Notes: generated from the letters alone by a model not told the origin. Counted from the first letter of the stretch, positions 25,629 to 35,248 are shown. The stretch: 64,000 bases of DNA from Chitinophagales bacterium (GCA_018401955.1 JAGYJT010000010.1:25609-89608), one strand, 5' to 3'. Translations and numbers: made by a program.

Positions 25629-27479
25629 TCAGAACGCCTGCAAATCCACCAACTTCTTATAAGCGCCACCTTTGGCCATGAGGCTAATGTGGTTGCCACG
25701 CTCGATTACTTCGCCGCTTTGCATTACCAATATCTCATCGGCATACTGTATGGTGCTTAGGCGGTGGGCAATAACGATGGTAGTGCGGTTTTCCATCAGT
25801 TTATAAATGGCTTCTTGCACCAGTTTCTCCGATTTGGTATCGAGAGAAGAGGTAGCCTCATCCAGGATAAGTATTGGCGGGTCGCTTAGTACGGCACGGG
25901 CAATGGTAAGACGTTGGCGTTCGCCGCCGCTAAGCTTGGTGCCACGGTCGCCAATATTGGTATCGTAGCCATGCTCCAAGCGCTCTATAAAGTCATGGGC
26001 ATTGGCAATTTTTGCGGCACGTATTACCTCTTCACGGGGAACATCGCCATCCATACCAAAGGTAATGTTGTTGTGCACCGAATCGTTGAACAGTACAGGC
26101 TCTTGGGTTACAATGCCCATCAGTTTGCGCAGCTCGCGCAGCTTATAGTCGCGGGTATCCACGCCGTCAATCAATATCTGCCCTTTCAAAACATCATAAA
26201 AGCGGGGCAACATATCGGCAAAGGTAGTTTTACCGCTGCCCGAAGACCCCACCAACGCCAGCATTTTGCCTTTTTTAATCACCACATTAATGTTCTGCAA
26301 CACGGGGTGGTTGTCAAAATTGTAGTAAGCAAACGAAACGTTTTTGTACTCAATTTGGTGTTCAAAACGCTCAATAGGCTTAGCATTGGGGCTATCAACC
26401 ACCTCGCTGGTGGCATCCAATATGGTCTCAATGCGCTCATGCGAGGCGAGCCCTTTTTGTATGTTGTAGTATGCCGAAGAGAAGTTTTTGGCAGGCGGTA
26501 TCAATTGGCTGAAGATTACCATAAAGCCGATAAACACCTCGGGCAATATCTTGGTAGTAACGCCATCGGGTGCCAACACCATTTTACCGCCGTACCACAA
26601 CACAATTACCAATATCACGATGGCCAAAAACTCAGTAAGTGGCGACGAGGCAAATTTGCGGCGTAGCATACGGGTCATGATGCCCATATAAGCGCGGTTC
26701 TCTTTGTCAAAGCGCGCTTCAAGGCGTTTTTCGGCAGTAAAGGCCTTCATGATTTTAAGCCCCAGCAAGGTCTCATCAATCAAAGAAACCAGTTCGCCCA
26801 TTTTGGCTTGGCCCTTTTTGCTAGCACGTTTCAAACTTTTACCAATGCGGCCAATAATAAGAGCCGTTATCAGTATCATTATCAGCACAAACATGGTGAG
26901 CTGCGGACTGAGGTAGAACATAAAGCCCAACGATAGAATGATTGTTACCGGCTCTACAACCATGGTCTCCAGTGTAGCTATAATGCCATACTCCACCTCT
27001 TGCACATCTTGGGTCATGCGGGCCATAAGGTCGCCACGGCGCTCTTTACTAAAAAACGACAGGGGCAGGCTGGTTACTTTTTGATAAACCCGGTTGCGTA
27101 TATCCAACACTACCCCGTTTCTAATGGGCGCCATAACAAACTGCGCTAGGTAACGGAACAGGTTTTTCAATAAAAACACCACAATAATCAACCCACATAC
27201 CATGCTCAACGTTTCAAATTTGCCATGCTGGATGATGTAATCGATAAAATGATGCTGACCGAGGCTCACCAAATAATCAACCGAGAAACTAAACTCAGGT
27301 ATTGGCGGGGCTACGAGTACTTCTGTTGCATCGGTCTCAAACAAGAGCGATAGGAACGGAATGAGCATGGCAATACTGAACAACCCAAAGATGACCGTTA
27401 GGACATTGAATAGCACGTTGAGGAACGTGAGCGTTTTATAACGCTTTAAGTATGCGAGTATGCGAAGAAATCCGCCCAT
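25629..27479 (-). CDS. ABC exporter, fused permease and ATPase (MsbA-like)
   Basis: 616-residue half-transporter. The N-terminal domain has six membrane helices (about 15-330). The C-terminal ATPase shows Walker A GSSGSGKTTFAD (about 410), a Q-loop in MGIVTQEPVLFND, the signature LSGGERQRLTIARA (about 515), Walker B ILILDEATSSLD (about 535) and the switch His in IVIAHRLSTI. It is closest in style to MsbA-type lipid or drug flippases, but the substrate cannot be read. The frame starts with GGFLRILAYLKRYK; TATATTTG ends seven bases before the ATG. Confidence 0.92.
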   Translation of the reverse strand: MGGFLRILAYLKRYKTLTFLNVLFNVLTVIFGLFSIAMLIPFLSLLFETDATEVLVAPPIPEFSFSVDYLVSLGQHHFIDYIIQHGKFETLSMVCGLIIVVFLLKNLFRYLAQFVMAPIRNGVVLDIRNRVYQKVTSLPLSFFSKERRGDLMARMTQDVQEVEYGIIATLETMVVEPVTIILSLGFMFYLSPQLTMFVLIMILITALIIGRIGKSLKRASKKGQAKMGELVSLIDETLLGLKIMKAFTAEKRLEARFDKENRAYMGIMTRMLRRKFASSPLTEFLAIVILVIVLWYGGKMVLAPDGVTTKILPEVFIGFMVIFSQLIPPAKNFSSAYYNIQKGLASHERIETILDATSEVVDSPNAKPIERFEHQIEYKNVSFAYYNFDNHPVLQNINVVIKKGKMLALVGSSGSGKTTFADMLPRFYDVLKGQILIDGVDTRDYKLRELRKLMGIVTQEPVLFNDSVHNNITFGMDGDVPREEVIRAAKIANAHDFIERLEHGYDTNIGDRGTKLSGGERQRLTIARAVLSDPPILILDEATSSLDTKSEKLVQEAIYKLMENRTTIVIAHRLSTIQYADEILVMQSGEVIERGNHISLMAKGGAYKKLVDLQAF

Positions 27480-27597
27480 AGGTGAACAAATATATCACTA
27501 TCTTGTGGTAGTTTTTGATAACGCCCTTTCCTATCGTTTGATTGTACGGTACAATATTAGCTATTTTAGCTACTTGGGCAGTTAATAATTATAAGCT

Positions 27598-28011
27598 ATG
27601 GCACAAGAAGAAAGCAGAAGACAGAAACAAGTTGCAGGCCTATTGCAAGACGAAATGAGCCAAATATTGCAGCGCAATGGTGTTAGCTATTACGGTTCGG
27701 CATTTGTAACCATTGCCGGTGTAAAAGTTACCCCCGATTTGTTGGTAGCCCGTTTTTATATGAGCGTGTTGGGGCAGGATGATAAAGAGAAAGCCATTAG
27801 AGGCCTTAAAACCCATGCCTCAGAAATACGCCGTGACCTAGGCAACCGCTTGCGCAGCAACTTGCGTATGATACCGCATTTGGAGTTTTACTTGGATGAA
27901 ACCTTGGAGGATGTTTTTCGCATTGAGAAATTGTTAAAATCTGACCCACCCAAGGATATCAAAACCAACCTGGACGAATACGAGGACAATTACGATCCAG
28001 ACGAAAATTAA
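27598..28011 (+). CDS. rbfA: 30S ribosome-binding factor A
   Basis: 137 residues with the KH-like fold of RbfA: ESRRQKQVAGLLQDEMSQILQR at the N-terminus, VTIAGVKVTPDLLVARFYMSVLG in the centre, and LRMIPHLEFYLDETLEDVFRIEKLL at the end. It assists 16S rRNA 5'-end maturation, particularly in the cold. The acidic tail (LDEYEDNYDPDEN) is lineage-specific. The next gene, a LolC/E-like permease, starts 12 bases after the stop, an rbfA-permease linkage that looks operonic. Confidence 0.95.
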   Translation: MAQEESRRQKQVAGLLQDEMSQILQRNGVSYYGSAFVTIAGVKVTPDLLVARFYMSVLGQDDKEKAIRGLKTHASEIRRDLGNRLRSNLRMIPHLEFYLDETLEDVFRIEKLLKSDPPKDIKTNLDEYEDNYDPDEN

Positions 28012-28023
28012 ACCCTGCTGCGC

Positions 28024-29262
28024 ATGAGATCGCTGCCTTTTACCTTTGCGGCACGCTACCTGGTATCCAAAAAATCTACCAACGCTATCAATGTTATTAC
28101 CCTCATATCGATGTTGGGCATGGCGGTTATTAGTATGGCCATGGTATTGGTATTATCCGTGTTCAATGGTTTTGAAGGATTGACCATCTCGCTTTACAAC
28201 TCCTTTAACCCCGATATTAGGCTAGCGCCTATTGAGGGCAAGGTTTTTACCATTAGCGATGAGCAAGAAAACGCCCTGCTCGATTTGCCAGGCATATTAG
28301 TATTAAGCCGGGTACTTGAAGAAAAGGCCGCCCTTAAATACGACAAGTACGAGTTTATTGGCACTGTAAAAGGTGTTGATGAAATTTATGGCAAAGTAAC
28401 GGGCATTGATAGTGCCATGGTGCGCGGGGCTTTTGTGCTGCGCCAAAAAGGCCAAAACTATGGCGTAGCGGGTGCTGGCGTGGAGGCTAAACTGGGCATA
28501 AACGTAAACGACCAATTGCGGGAAATTTCAGTACTGGTACCCAACCGCAGTGGTCGCAGTGGCGGACTAATACCCAGTCAAGCCTTCAATCGTGGGCGGG
28601 TGCTGCCCTCGGGCACGTTTAGTATACAAGCCGAGTTTGATAACAAGTACTTGTTTGTGCCGCTCAGTTTTATGCAAGAACTTTTGCAGTACGATGATGA
28701 AATAAGTGCCCTCGAGGTAAAGATTGACCCCAATGTTACAACCATTAAAAAGGCCAAACGTGATTTGGCTGCCATACTGGGCGATGGTTTTGAAATGAAA
28801 GACCGCTATGAGCAAAACGAGTTTTTGTATAAAATAATGCGCACCGAAAAGTGGATTACCTATGCCATATTGAGCTTGATACTAGGCATTGCCGCCTTTA
28901 ACATCATCGGCTCGTTGAGTATGCTGGTACTTGAGAAAAAACATGATATAGCGGTGCTAAAAGCCCTCGGCGCCGAGGCCGGAACCATACGCCGCATATT
29001 TTTGGCAGAAGGGTTACTTTCTTCACTATTGGCCAGTGCCATTGGCATTATCATTGCCATTGGTATATGCCTGCTCCAAATTAACTTTGAACTGATACCG
29101 ATGCCCGGTAGCGGTACTTTTGTGGTAAGCGCCATGCCCGTTAAGCTTAAGTTGGGCGATTTTGCCTTGGTAGCCATCACCGTAGTGGCTATCAGTTTAG
29201 TAGCCTCATGGGTACCTGCTTACAGGGCTGCTGGTATGGGCAATTTAGTGAAGGAGGAATAA
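28024..29262 (+). CDS. FtsX-type ABC permease, LolC/LolE-like
   Basis: 412 residues. The protein has an N-terminal membrane helix (about 20-47, NVITLISMLGMAVISMAMVLVLSVFNGFE), a large periplasmic domain (about 50-270) and three C-terminal helices with the conserved FtsX core (LSMLVLEKKHDIAVLKALGAEAGTIRRIFLAEGLL). This is the layout of lipoprotein-releasing LolC/E subunits, which need an ATPase (LolD) that is not in this window. It is tightly linked to rbfA. Confidence 0.9.
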   Translation: MRSLPFTFAARYLVSKKSTNAINVITLISMLGMAVISMAMVLVLSVFNGFEGLTISLYNSFNPDIRLAPIEGKVFTISDEQENALLDLPGILVLSRVLEEKAALKYDKYEFIGTVKGVDEIYGKVTGIDSAMVRGAFVLRQKGQNYGVAGAGVEAKLGINVNDQLREISVLVPNRSGRSGGLIPSQAFNRGRVLPSGTFSIQAEFDNKYLFVPLSFMQELLQYDDEISALEVKIDPNVTTIKKAKRDLAAILGDGFEMKDRYEQNEFLYKIMRTEKWITYAILSLILGIAAFNIIGSLSMLVLEKKHDIAVLKALGAEAGTIRRIFLAEGLLSSLLASAIGIIIAIGICLLQINFELIPMPGSGTFVVSAMPVKLKLGDFALVAITVVAISLVASWVPAYRAAGMGNLVKEE

Positions 29263-29285
29263 TTGACCTCGCAAAACCTTGTTTT

Positions 29286-29612
29286 ATGCAGCTAAAATCA
29301 ATTCTTAATATGAGGTTCCTTGTGCTGCCATTAATAGGTTTAACAATACTACTTGGTTTCTCTTACTGGAGGTTGAGTAGCTCTTGGGAAGAGCATCGCA
29401 AGTTGTTAGCCAATGAGTTAATAATGCAGGTTGAAGCGTTCAAAAAAGTTAATAATAGGTTGCCTGAAGAAAATGAAATGGTTTTTATTGATGAATCTGG
29501 ACCTGTTTATTATCAAAAGGAAAATGACACCAGCTACATTGTACATTACGGAACGAGTTTAGGCGAATCTTCTACCTACCATTCTGCTACCCAACAATGG
29601 ATTGAAAATTAG
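29286..29612 (+). CDS. Small membrane-anchored protein of unknown function
   Basis: The frame opens at 29208 within the permease gene, but the natural start is the ATG at 29286. It gives 108 residues with one N-terminal helix (about 9-27, MRFLVLPLIGLTILLGFSYW) and a soluble C-terminal part (ERHRKL-like, NNRLPEENEMVFIDESGPVYYQKENDTSYIVHYGTSLGESSTYHSAT). Of pilin-like or anchored-sensor size, but with no family I recognise. It follows the permease gene by 23 bases. Confidence 0.6.
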   Translation: MQLKSILNMRFLVLPLIGLTILLGFSYWRLSSSWEEHRKLLANELIMQVEAFKKVNNRLPEENEMVFIDESGPVYYQKENDTSYIVHYGTSLGESSTYHSATQQWIEN

Positions 29613-29659
29613 CCCCTACGCATTTCAACCTATGCTTTCCTTAATTGTGATTATCTTTA

Positions 29660-29691
29660 TTTGAATTGCAAAATTGAAGTGTCTAATTTTG
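29660..29691 (+). promoter_or_regulatory. Promoter of the response-regulator gene
   Basis: TTTG (29660-29663), exactly 20 bases, then TAATTTTG (29684-29691): a near-perfect Bacteroidota promoter, 48 bases before the ATG at 29740. Confidence 0.7.
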
Positions 29692-29739
29692 CCAACGCAA
29701 TAGATTGGTGTATATTTATTTTCACAATTAATCAGTAAC

Positions 29740-30183
29740 ATGATACAGAAGGAACGTCCGGTTGAGATTTTGCTTATAGAAGATAACTCTGGCGATGTAC
29801 TGCTCACCAAAGAGGCTTTTGAGGAAATCGACTTCCGTGATAACATTAACGTAGCGCGAGATGGGGAAGAAGCGCTCGATTATTTATTTAAGCGTGGCAT
29901 CTATCAAAACGCGGTAAGGCCCGATTTGATTATGCTTGACCTGAACCTGCCCCGCAAAGATGGGCGCGAGGTGCTGGAGGTAGTAAAAAACGACCCGCAG
30001 CTTAAAACCATACCGGTAATTGTATTGACCACCTCAAAATCTGACCGCGATATACGCATTAGCTACGAAAACTATGCTAACTGCTACATCGTAAAACCAG
30101 TGAAGTTTGAGGAGTTTTTAGAGATAATAAAATTCGTTGTCGACTTCTGGATTAACCTTGTGAAGTTGCCTGGCCTAAAATAA
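29740..30183 (+). CDS. CheY-like single-domain response regulator (Rcp1 type)
   Basis: 147 residues, only a receiver domain. It has the acidic pocket Glu14-Asp15 (LLIEDN), phosphoacceptor Asp67 (LIMLDLNLPRKDG), the switch threonines in IVLTTSKSD and conserved Lys119 (CYIVKPVKFEEF). The N-terminal PVEILLIEDNSGDVLLTKEAFEE is typical of Rcp1-like regulators that pair with phytochrome or other hybrid kinases. No kinase is adjacent, so its partner is elsewhere. It is monocistronic, with its own promoter and a terminator at 30228. Confidence 0.9.
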   Translation: MIQKERPVEILLIEDNSGDVLLTKEAFEEIDFRDNINVARDGEEALDYLFKRGIYQNAVRPDLIMLDLNLPRKDGREVLEVVKNDPQLKTIPVIVLTTSKSDRDIRISYENYANCYIVKPVKFEEFLEIIKFVVDFWINLVKLPGLK

Positions 30184-30227
30184 TTTTGTATTTTAGGCAT
30201 ATACAACAACTAACTTTCCTGCACTAA

Positions 30228-30250
30228 CCACGGCCTTGCGCCGTGGTTTT
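30228..30250 (+). terminator. Intrinsic terminator after the response regulator
   Basis: Stem CCACGGC/GCCGTGG (30228-30234 and 30240-30246) with a five-base loop and a T tract. It directly abuts the stop of the convergent repeat-protein gene. Confidence 0.8.
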
Positions 30251-31374
30251 TATTTTGCCAACAGTTGTTCAATCATTTGATTGCTCACCCTACCTTCAAA
30301 AATCTTTTGCCACATTCCGCCATTTTCGCCTAAGCGTTTTGCATCCCATTGTTTCCAATATTTTTCTATCAGGGCAATGCTCCAAGGTATATCAATATTA
30401 GTACACAAGCCATGGGTGCCGCTAAAATCCCATTTTTTAGCATAGCGGTCAATTAAGCTTTCGCTCCAGGGCAGGGCATAGTTGCTGCTAAGGCCAAACT
30501 CGCCCCATTCCCACTCGTTTTTATGCTGCTCTATAAGCTCAACAGTCCACGGCAAGCCCAGGTTACGGCTCATGCCTTCCCAGTTCCAATGTTCGTGGTT
30601 AGCGTTAATAAAATCTTCAGTCCATACAAAGCCAATATTGGAGCTCAAAAAATACAAATCAATATCTTCAGCATACTGCTCCAATAACTCCATTGACCAT
30701 GGCAGCCCACCATTAGCAGACAGTGCCGGCCAAGCTATTTGGGTTTTGTACTTTTCAATAAACTCAACCGTCCAAGGTAAACTTTCATTTGCGCTAAGAG
30801 TTTCCCACTCCAACACATCCTCTAATTGGTCAATCATCTCTGCGGTCCAAGGGATGTGTTCGTTCATGCTCAAAAACTCATGGTTCCACATACCTAGGTA
30901 TCGCTCAATAAAATCGGCATTCCATGGCAACCCTGCGTTAATGCTCAGTTGGTCCCAAGCCCAATAGTCAGTGTGGCGGTCAATAAACTCTGTTGTCCAA
31001 GGTAGTTTGGCATTAAGGCTAATAGCTAAAGGGTTCCAATCATCGTAGTACTTCACTAGTAAATCTTCACTCCACGGCAAGTGGTAGTTACTGCTAAGTA
31101 TGTTCCAGTTCCAATGGTCTGCAAACTCCTCAACAAGCTCTGGTGTCCACTTAACAAACTTGTTGGCACTTACCGCATCCCAGTTCCATTTATCCGCGTA
31201 CTTGTTCAACATCTCTTCGGTGAGCGGGTAGAACTGCGACACCAAATCAATGAACAAACGATTGTATTTGGTACCGAAGGCCTTGATGATATCAGCTGAT
31301 ATCACATTGCTAGTGTCACCCGAAATGGTGGTCTTTGATGTTGAGTCAATCATTGTTAGGTGCTTTTTCCGCAT
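30250..31374 (-). CDS. Protein of twelve 25-residue tandem repeats (unknown function)
   Basis: 374 residues without signal peptide or membrane segment. After a 50-residue leader come twelve repeats (residues 51-355), ten of exactly 25 residues and one each of 27 and 28. The pattern is W-T/S-x2-L/F-I-E-x-Y-x2-x-W-x-W-x2-L-S-x-N-x2-L-P. Typical units read WTTEFIDRHTDYWAWDQLSI and WTEDFINANHEHWNWEGMS. A final 19 residues close it. The tryptophans, the Asn and the LPW junction are strongly conserved, suggesting a helical solenoid. I know no named domain for it. It is transcribed alone between the response regulator and a methyltransferase. Confidence 0.85.
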   Translation of the reverse strand: MRKKHLTMIDSTSKTTISGDTSNVISADIIKAFGTKYNRLFIDLVSQFYPLTEEMLNKYADKWNWDAVSANKFVKWTPELVEEFADHWNWNILSSNYHLPWSEDLLVKYYDDWNPLAISLNAKLPWTTEFIDRHTDYWAWDQLSINAGLPWNADFIERYLGMWNHEFLSMNEHIPWTAEMIDQLEDVLEWETLSANESLPWTVEFIEKYKTQIAWPALSANGGLPWSMELLEQYAEDIDLYFLSSNIGFVWTEDFINANHEHWNWEGMSRNLGLPWTVELIEQHKNEWEWGEFGLSSNYALPWSESLIDRYAKKWDFSGTHGLCTNIDIPWSIALIEKYWKQWDAKRLGENGGMWQKIFEGRVSNQMIEQLLAK

Positions 31375-31464
31375 CTAAGTTAAGCAACTAGGCATTTCTA
31401 CGTAACAAATACTGGAATTTTATATGCACAATATAAAAAACACTTTTACAATCTGTAAAGTATT

Positions 31465-32208
31465 CTATACATTTCCAGCCATTAAGTACAAAGGCCATTC
31501 AACGGTCCTTATCACATCTTTACCTCCCCAAGCAGTGGCCAATTGCGGATAAAGCGCTTGTAATGGGTTGGCGCTATTGGCTTTTATATATGCTTGTACG
31601 CTCGACCAAGTGCTCAAATAGCCCACAAAGTCGTTCAGGCTCCAATGTTGCTGCATTTGCAGTTGTGGTGTGGATATTTTGGAGAATGGAAACGGTATAT
31701 TTTGGTATTCTGTGTCTAAGTATTTACGCTCAGCCGGCCAATAAGGACCTACAATATTGTAATAAAGGTCGTTTACCACCTTATCTACCTCTGGGCTAAT
31801 GGTATTGAGGCCATAACCCCAAATAGCAACCAACGCGCCTGGTTTTGCCACTCGCTTTACCTCAGCATAAAACTCGTCAAAATTAAACCAGTGTATCGCT
31901 TGGCCAACCACTACAAGGTCCATACTTTGGTCGGGTAGGCCGCTGGCTTTAGCAGAAGCAACGCTGTATAGTATTTGTGGGTGTTTAAGGGCGTTCTCAA
32001 TTTGTTTTGCGCTGGGGTCAGTGGCGTATATGCGCTCATAAAACTCCGCCAATGCCACTGCCACTTGTCCGTTGCCGGTGCCGCAATCCCAAGCGGCAAA
32101 GCTGCCCGTGCCGTTAAGCAATATAAAATCATACAACTCTTGCGGATAATCAGGCCTATAGCGCGCATAGTCTGCCGCCTGTGTGGAGAAGTGGTCTTTA
32201 AATTCCAT
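31465..32208 (-). CDS. Class I SAM-dependent methyltransferase
   Basis: 247 residues. It begins MEFKDHFSTQAADYARYRPDYPQELYDFI, typical of small-molecule methyltransferases of the Methyltransf_11 type. The SAM motif is WDCGTGNGQVAVALAEF (about 40-56), followed by IYATDPSAKQIENA and MDLVVVGQAIHWFNFDEFY. The substrate is unknown. A -7-like CATATTTG ends five bases before the ATG. Confidence 0.85.
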   Translation of the reverse strand: MEFKDHFSTQAADYARYRPDYPQELYDFILLNGTGSFAAWDCGTGNGQVAVALAEFYERIYATDPSAKQIENALKHPQILYSVASAKASGLPDQSMDLVVVGQAIHWFNFDEFYAEVKRVAKPGALVAIWGYGLNTISPEVDKVVNDLYYNIVGPYWPAERKYLDTEYQNIPFPFSKISTPQLQMQQHWSLNDFVGYLSTWSSVQAYIKANSANPLQALYPQLATAWGGKDVIRTVEWPLYLMAGNV

Positions 32209-32282
32209 GGGGTCAAATATGGGATTTGCAATGGGAAATGGGAAATAGTTTTTTACTTCTCAACTCCAAATTTCTCGTTTAC

Positions 32283-34052
32283 TCACACCGCCACGCCTTG
32301 CTTAAACTGCATATCGTGCAATTTGCGGTAGTAGCCATCTTTTTTGAGGAGTTCATCGTGGGTACCGATTTCTTTAAGCTCACCCTTGTCCAATACCATT
32401 ATTTTGTCGGCTTTTTGGATGGTGCTTAAGCGGTGGGCTATTACAATTGAAGTGCGGTCGACTACCATTTTGTCAATGGCTTGTTGTATAATCATTTCAC
32501 TCTCGGTATCGATGCTGCTGGTCGCCTCATCGAGGATAAGGATGGCCGGGTTGAAAACCAGTGCCCTAATGAAGGAAATCAATTGGCGTTGCCCCATAGA
32601 TAGGGTTGCACCGCGCTCCATTACCCTATAATCGTAGCCACCTGGTAGGCGCATTATAAAATCATGTGCACCAACGGCCTTGGCGGCTTCTATCACTTGC
32701 TCTCGAGTAATAATGCTATCGCGTAGGGTAATGTTCTCTAGCACGGTGCCACTGAACAAAAATACATCTTGCAGCACCATCCCGATGTGCTTGCGCAGGC
32801 CGGCCAGCTCATAGTCCTTTACATCTACGCCATCAACCTTAATACTGCCTTTCTGTATTTCGTAAAAGCGATTGAGGATATTGATAATGGAGCTTTTGCC
32901 CGAACCCGTAGCGCCCACAATGGCTAAAGTCTCCCCAGCTTTAATATGGAAATCAACGCCTTTGAGTACATAGTTATGGTCTTCGTAGGCAAACCAAACA
33001 TGCTCAAACTTCACATCGCCATCAATGGTATCGGGGTGATGGTGGCCTTGGTTTTCGATGGTCTCTTCTTTATCCAACAGCGCAAAAACCCTATCAGCCG
33101 CTACCATGCCCATTTGTAGGGTATTGAATTTATCGGCCAACATACGCAAAGGCCTAAACAACATATTTAGGTAAAGGATGAATGCAATAAGGGTACCAAT
33201 GGTAGTTTCGTAATTGATAACACTATTAGCACCATACCACACCATCAAACCTATGGCGCTGGCCAATATTACCTCCACTACGGGGAAGAAAATGCTATAA
33301 TACCATATGCTCTGCATGTGGGCATCACGATGCTCTGCGTTTATCTGCTTAAACCTATCCAGCTCCCGCTTTTCGGCATTAAAAATCTGGATGATGCGCA
33401 TACCCGTAATGTGCTCTTGTGTAAAAGCATTGAGCCTAGCCACTTGGTTGCGCACCTTTTGAAAGGCCGATTTGATGCTCTCTTTAAAAACGTAAGTACT
33501 GTATATTAATATTGGAAAGGTAGCCAAGCTCACAAGGGTAAGCTTCCAATTGGTTGCCAGCATAAAACCTATAATGGCAAAAATGGTAAGCAGGTCGGCA
33601 ATAATCTGCACCAAGCCTTGCGAAAAAATGTTGTTAATGGTTTCTACATCGTTAATAGTGCGGGTAGTAACGGTACCAATGGGCGTCCTATCAAAGTACT
33701 TTAAGCGCAAGCCCACCACATGGCCAAACACGCGCACCCTAAGGTTACGGATAACCGACTGCCCCAACCAACTGGTAATATATATAAAACCATACTGCAA
33801 TAACGACTCAACCACCAACATCGCTACCAATAACATGGCCATGTTAAACAGCCCTTCGCTATTAACGCGCAGCACAAAATTATCAACGGTAAACTGTATA
33901 AGGTAAGGGCGCAGGGGCGATATAATCGCAATTGAAATAGCCAGCAAGCTTGCCAGGGCAAAATGCTTACGGTATGGGCGCGCCAAACCTATTATGCGCT
34001 TAAGCAATGGCCAATCGAAAACACTACCGTTAATATTTTGCTGCTGTTCCAA
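32283..34052 (-). CDS. ABC exporter, fused permease and ATPase
   Basis: 589-residue half-transporter with six membrane helices (about 20-310) and a C-terminal ATPase. Walker A is GATGSGKSSIINIL (about 381). The signature is the unusual LSMGQRQLISF (about 484) instead of LSGGQ, and Walker B is ILILDEATSSID (about 503). The switch His is in IVIAHRLSTIQ. The LSMGQ form occurs in a common subset of MdlB-like exporters in Bacteroidota. The gene lies eight bases after truA on the same strand and is probably cotranscribed with it. Substrate unknown. Confidence 0.9.
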   Translation of the reverse strand: MEQQQNINGSVFDWPLLKRIIGLARPYRKHFALASLLAISIAIISPLRPYLIQFTVDNFVLRVNSEGLFNMAMLLVAMLVVESLLQYGFIYITSWLGQSVIRNLRVRVFGHVVGLRLKYFDRTPIGTVTTRTINDVETINNIFSQGLVQIIADLLTIFAIIGFMLATNWKLTLVSLATFPILIYSTYVFKESIKSAFQKVRNQVARLNAFTQEHITGMRIIQIFNAEKRELDRFKQINAEHRDAHMQSIWYYSIFFPVVEVILASAIGLMVWYGANSVINYETTIGTLIAFILYLNMLFRPLRMLADKFNTLQMGMVAADRVFALLDKEETIENQGHHHPDTIDGDVKFEHVWFAYEDHNYVLKGVDFHIKAGETLAIVGATGSGKSSIINILNRFYEIQKGSIKVDGVDVKDYELAGLRKHIGMVLQDVFLFSGTVLENITLRDSIITREQVIEAAKAVGAHDFIMRLPGGYDYRVMERGATLSMGQRQLISFIRALVFNPAILILDEATSSIDTESEMIIQQAIDKMVVDRTSIVIAHRLSTIQKADKIMVLDKGELKEIGTHDELLKKDGYYRKLHDMQFKQGVAV

Positions 34053-34060
34053 TCGTTATA

Positions 34061-34813
34061 TTACAAATAGGGGTACTCTACTTTGGTTAAATATAGCCCT
34101 TGCGGGGGCACCGGCATTACATAATGAAACTTACCGACCTCATCCATTACGTTTTTTACTTCCTCTAAGTTCACTCTGCCACGCCCCACCATCAAACTTA
34201 ATCCGGTAATAAGCCTTACCATGTTCCATAGAAACCGGTTGGCGGTTATCTCAAAACGCAGCGTGCCCGCCTCTTCATCATTTACCCATAATGCGTGTGT
34301 AACATCGCAAAGGGTGGTTTTGTTATCGGGGTTAAATTTACTTAGCGGACTGAAATCTTTATACTGCATCAACAAGGCTACCAAGTCGTTCATTTTATCC
34401 AAATCCCATTCGCTGAAATAAAAATAGCTAAGGCCCTTCAAAAAGGGGTTTTCTTTGTAATGGATATGATAATGGTAGGTGCGCTTTTTCGCATCGTACC
34501 TGCTGTGTGCATTATAGTGTAAGGGCAATACCCGCTTAATGGCTATATCATCGGCCAGCATGCGGTTTATCTTGAAAAAAAAATTATCAGGCAGTTCAGG
34601 TGAGGCATCAAAATGCAAAAAATACTGAGAGGCATGCACACCTGCATCGGTTCGGCCACAGCCCACGCAGTTTATCGCTGGGTCTCTAAACAAGCGCTGC
34701 AAAGCTAGGTTAACCTCTGCCTGTATAGTAGGGGCGTTGGGCTGCACCTGCCACCCACTAAAGTTGGTGCCCCGGTAGGCAATTTCAAGAAAGTAGCGCT
34801 GTAGCTTTTGCAT
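34061..34813 (-). CDS. truA: tRNA pseudouridine(38-40) synthase
   Basis: 250 residues from the ATG at 34813 (MQKLQRYFLEIAYRGTNFSGWQVQPN). The frame also opens at an upstream TTG at 34822, but that triplet overlaps the promoter-like TACCTTTG (34820-34827). The catalytic aspartate lies in VGCGRTDAGVHASQYF (Asp56). Other family marks are FLWNMVRLITGLSLMVGRG and the C-terminal PVPPQGLYLTKVEYP. It modifies U38-U40 of the anticodon stem-loop. It is first in an operon with the ABC exporter. Confidence 0.95.
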   Translation of the reverse strand: MQKLQRYFLEIAYRGTNFSGWQVQPNAPTIQAEVNLALQRLFRDPAINCVGCGRTDAGVHASQYFLHFDASPELPDNFFFKINRMLADDIAIKRVLPLHYNAHSRYDAKKRTYHYHIHYKENPFLKGLSYFYFSEWDLDKMNDLVALLMQYKDFSPLSKFNPDNKTTLCDVTHALWVNDEEAGTLRFEITANRFLWNMVRLITGLSLMVGRGRVNLEEVKNVMDEVGKFHYVMPVPPQGLYLTKVEYPYL

Positions 34814-34951
34814 GAGGTGCAAAGGTAGGGCATTTGGCTGACGGTAAGTAGTGCAAAAGCTTACAAGTATTTAGCTTAGCCTCACCATGGAATGAAATTT
34901 GCAACCGTTATCTTTAGAAAAATACCACTAAACAATTTTAAAACCAACACC

Positions 34952-35230
34952 ATGAGCAACGATACCGAAAACGAAAAAGACTTGCACACCGATAACAACA
35001 ACGATGCACTTAAATACCTCTTTACCTTTTTGGGTGGCTTGGCGGCAGGTGTAGCCCTTGGCCTGTACCTTAATAGTAAGCAAGGCAAAAAAATACGCAA
35101 GCAAGTAAAACAGCGGATGAGCGCCCTTGAACTGGAGATTACAGACAAAGTAAATGCTGCTATGGACGAGATTAACCAACTTGCCGAAAAGGGCGGTATG
35201 CTTAAAGAAAACAAAAGCGATAAAGCTTAA
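34952..35230 (+). CDS. YtxH-domain membrane-anchored protein
   Basis: 92 residues from the ATG at 34952 (MSNDTENEKDLHTDNNND). After a polar head comes one glycine-rich membrane helix YLFTFLGGLAAGVALGLYL, then NSKQGKKIRKQVKQRMSALEL and an acidic coiled tail. This GxxxGxxxG-x-L-L/Y-x-P/N-x-x-G-x-x-x-R/K pattern is the YtxH signature, which occurs in envelope-stress-associated proteins. It is the first of three small genes. Confidence 0.82.
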   Translation: MSNDTENEKDLHTDNNNDALKYLFTFLGGLAAGVALGLYLNSKQGKKIRKQVKQRMSALELEITDKVNAAMDEINQLAEKGGMLKENKSDKA

Positions 35231-35248
35231 ACAATACAACTAACCACT

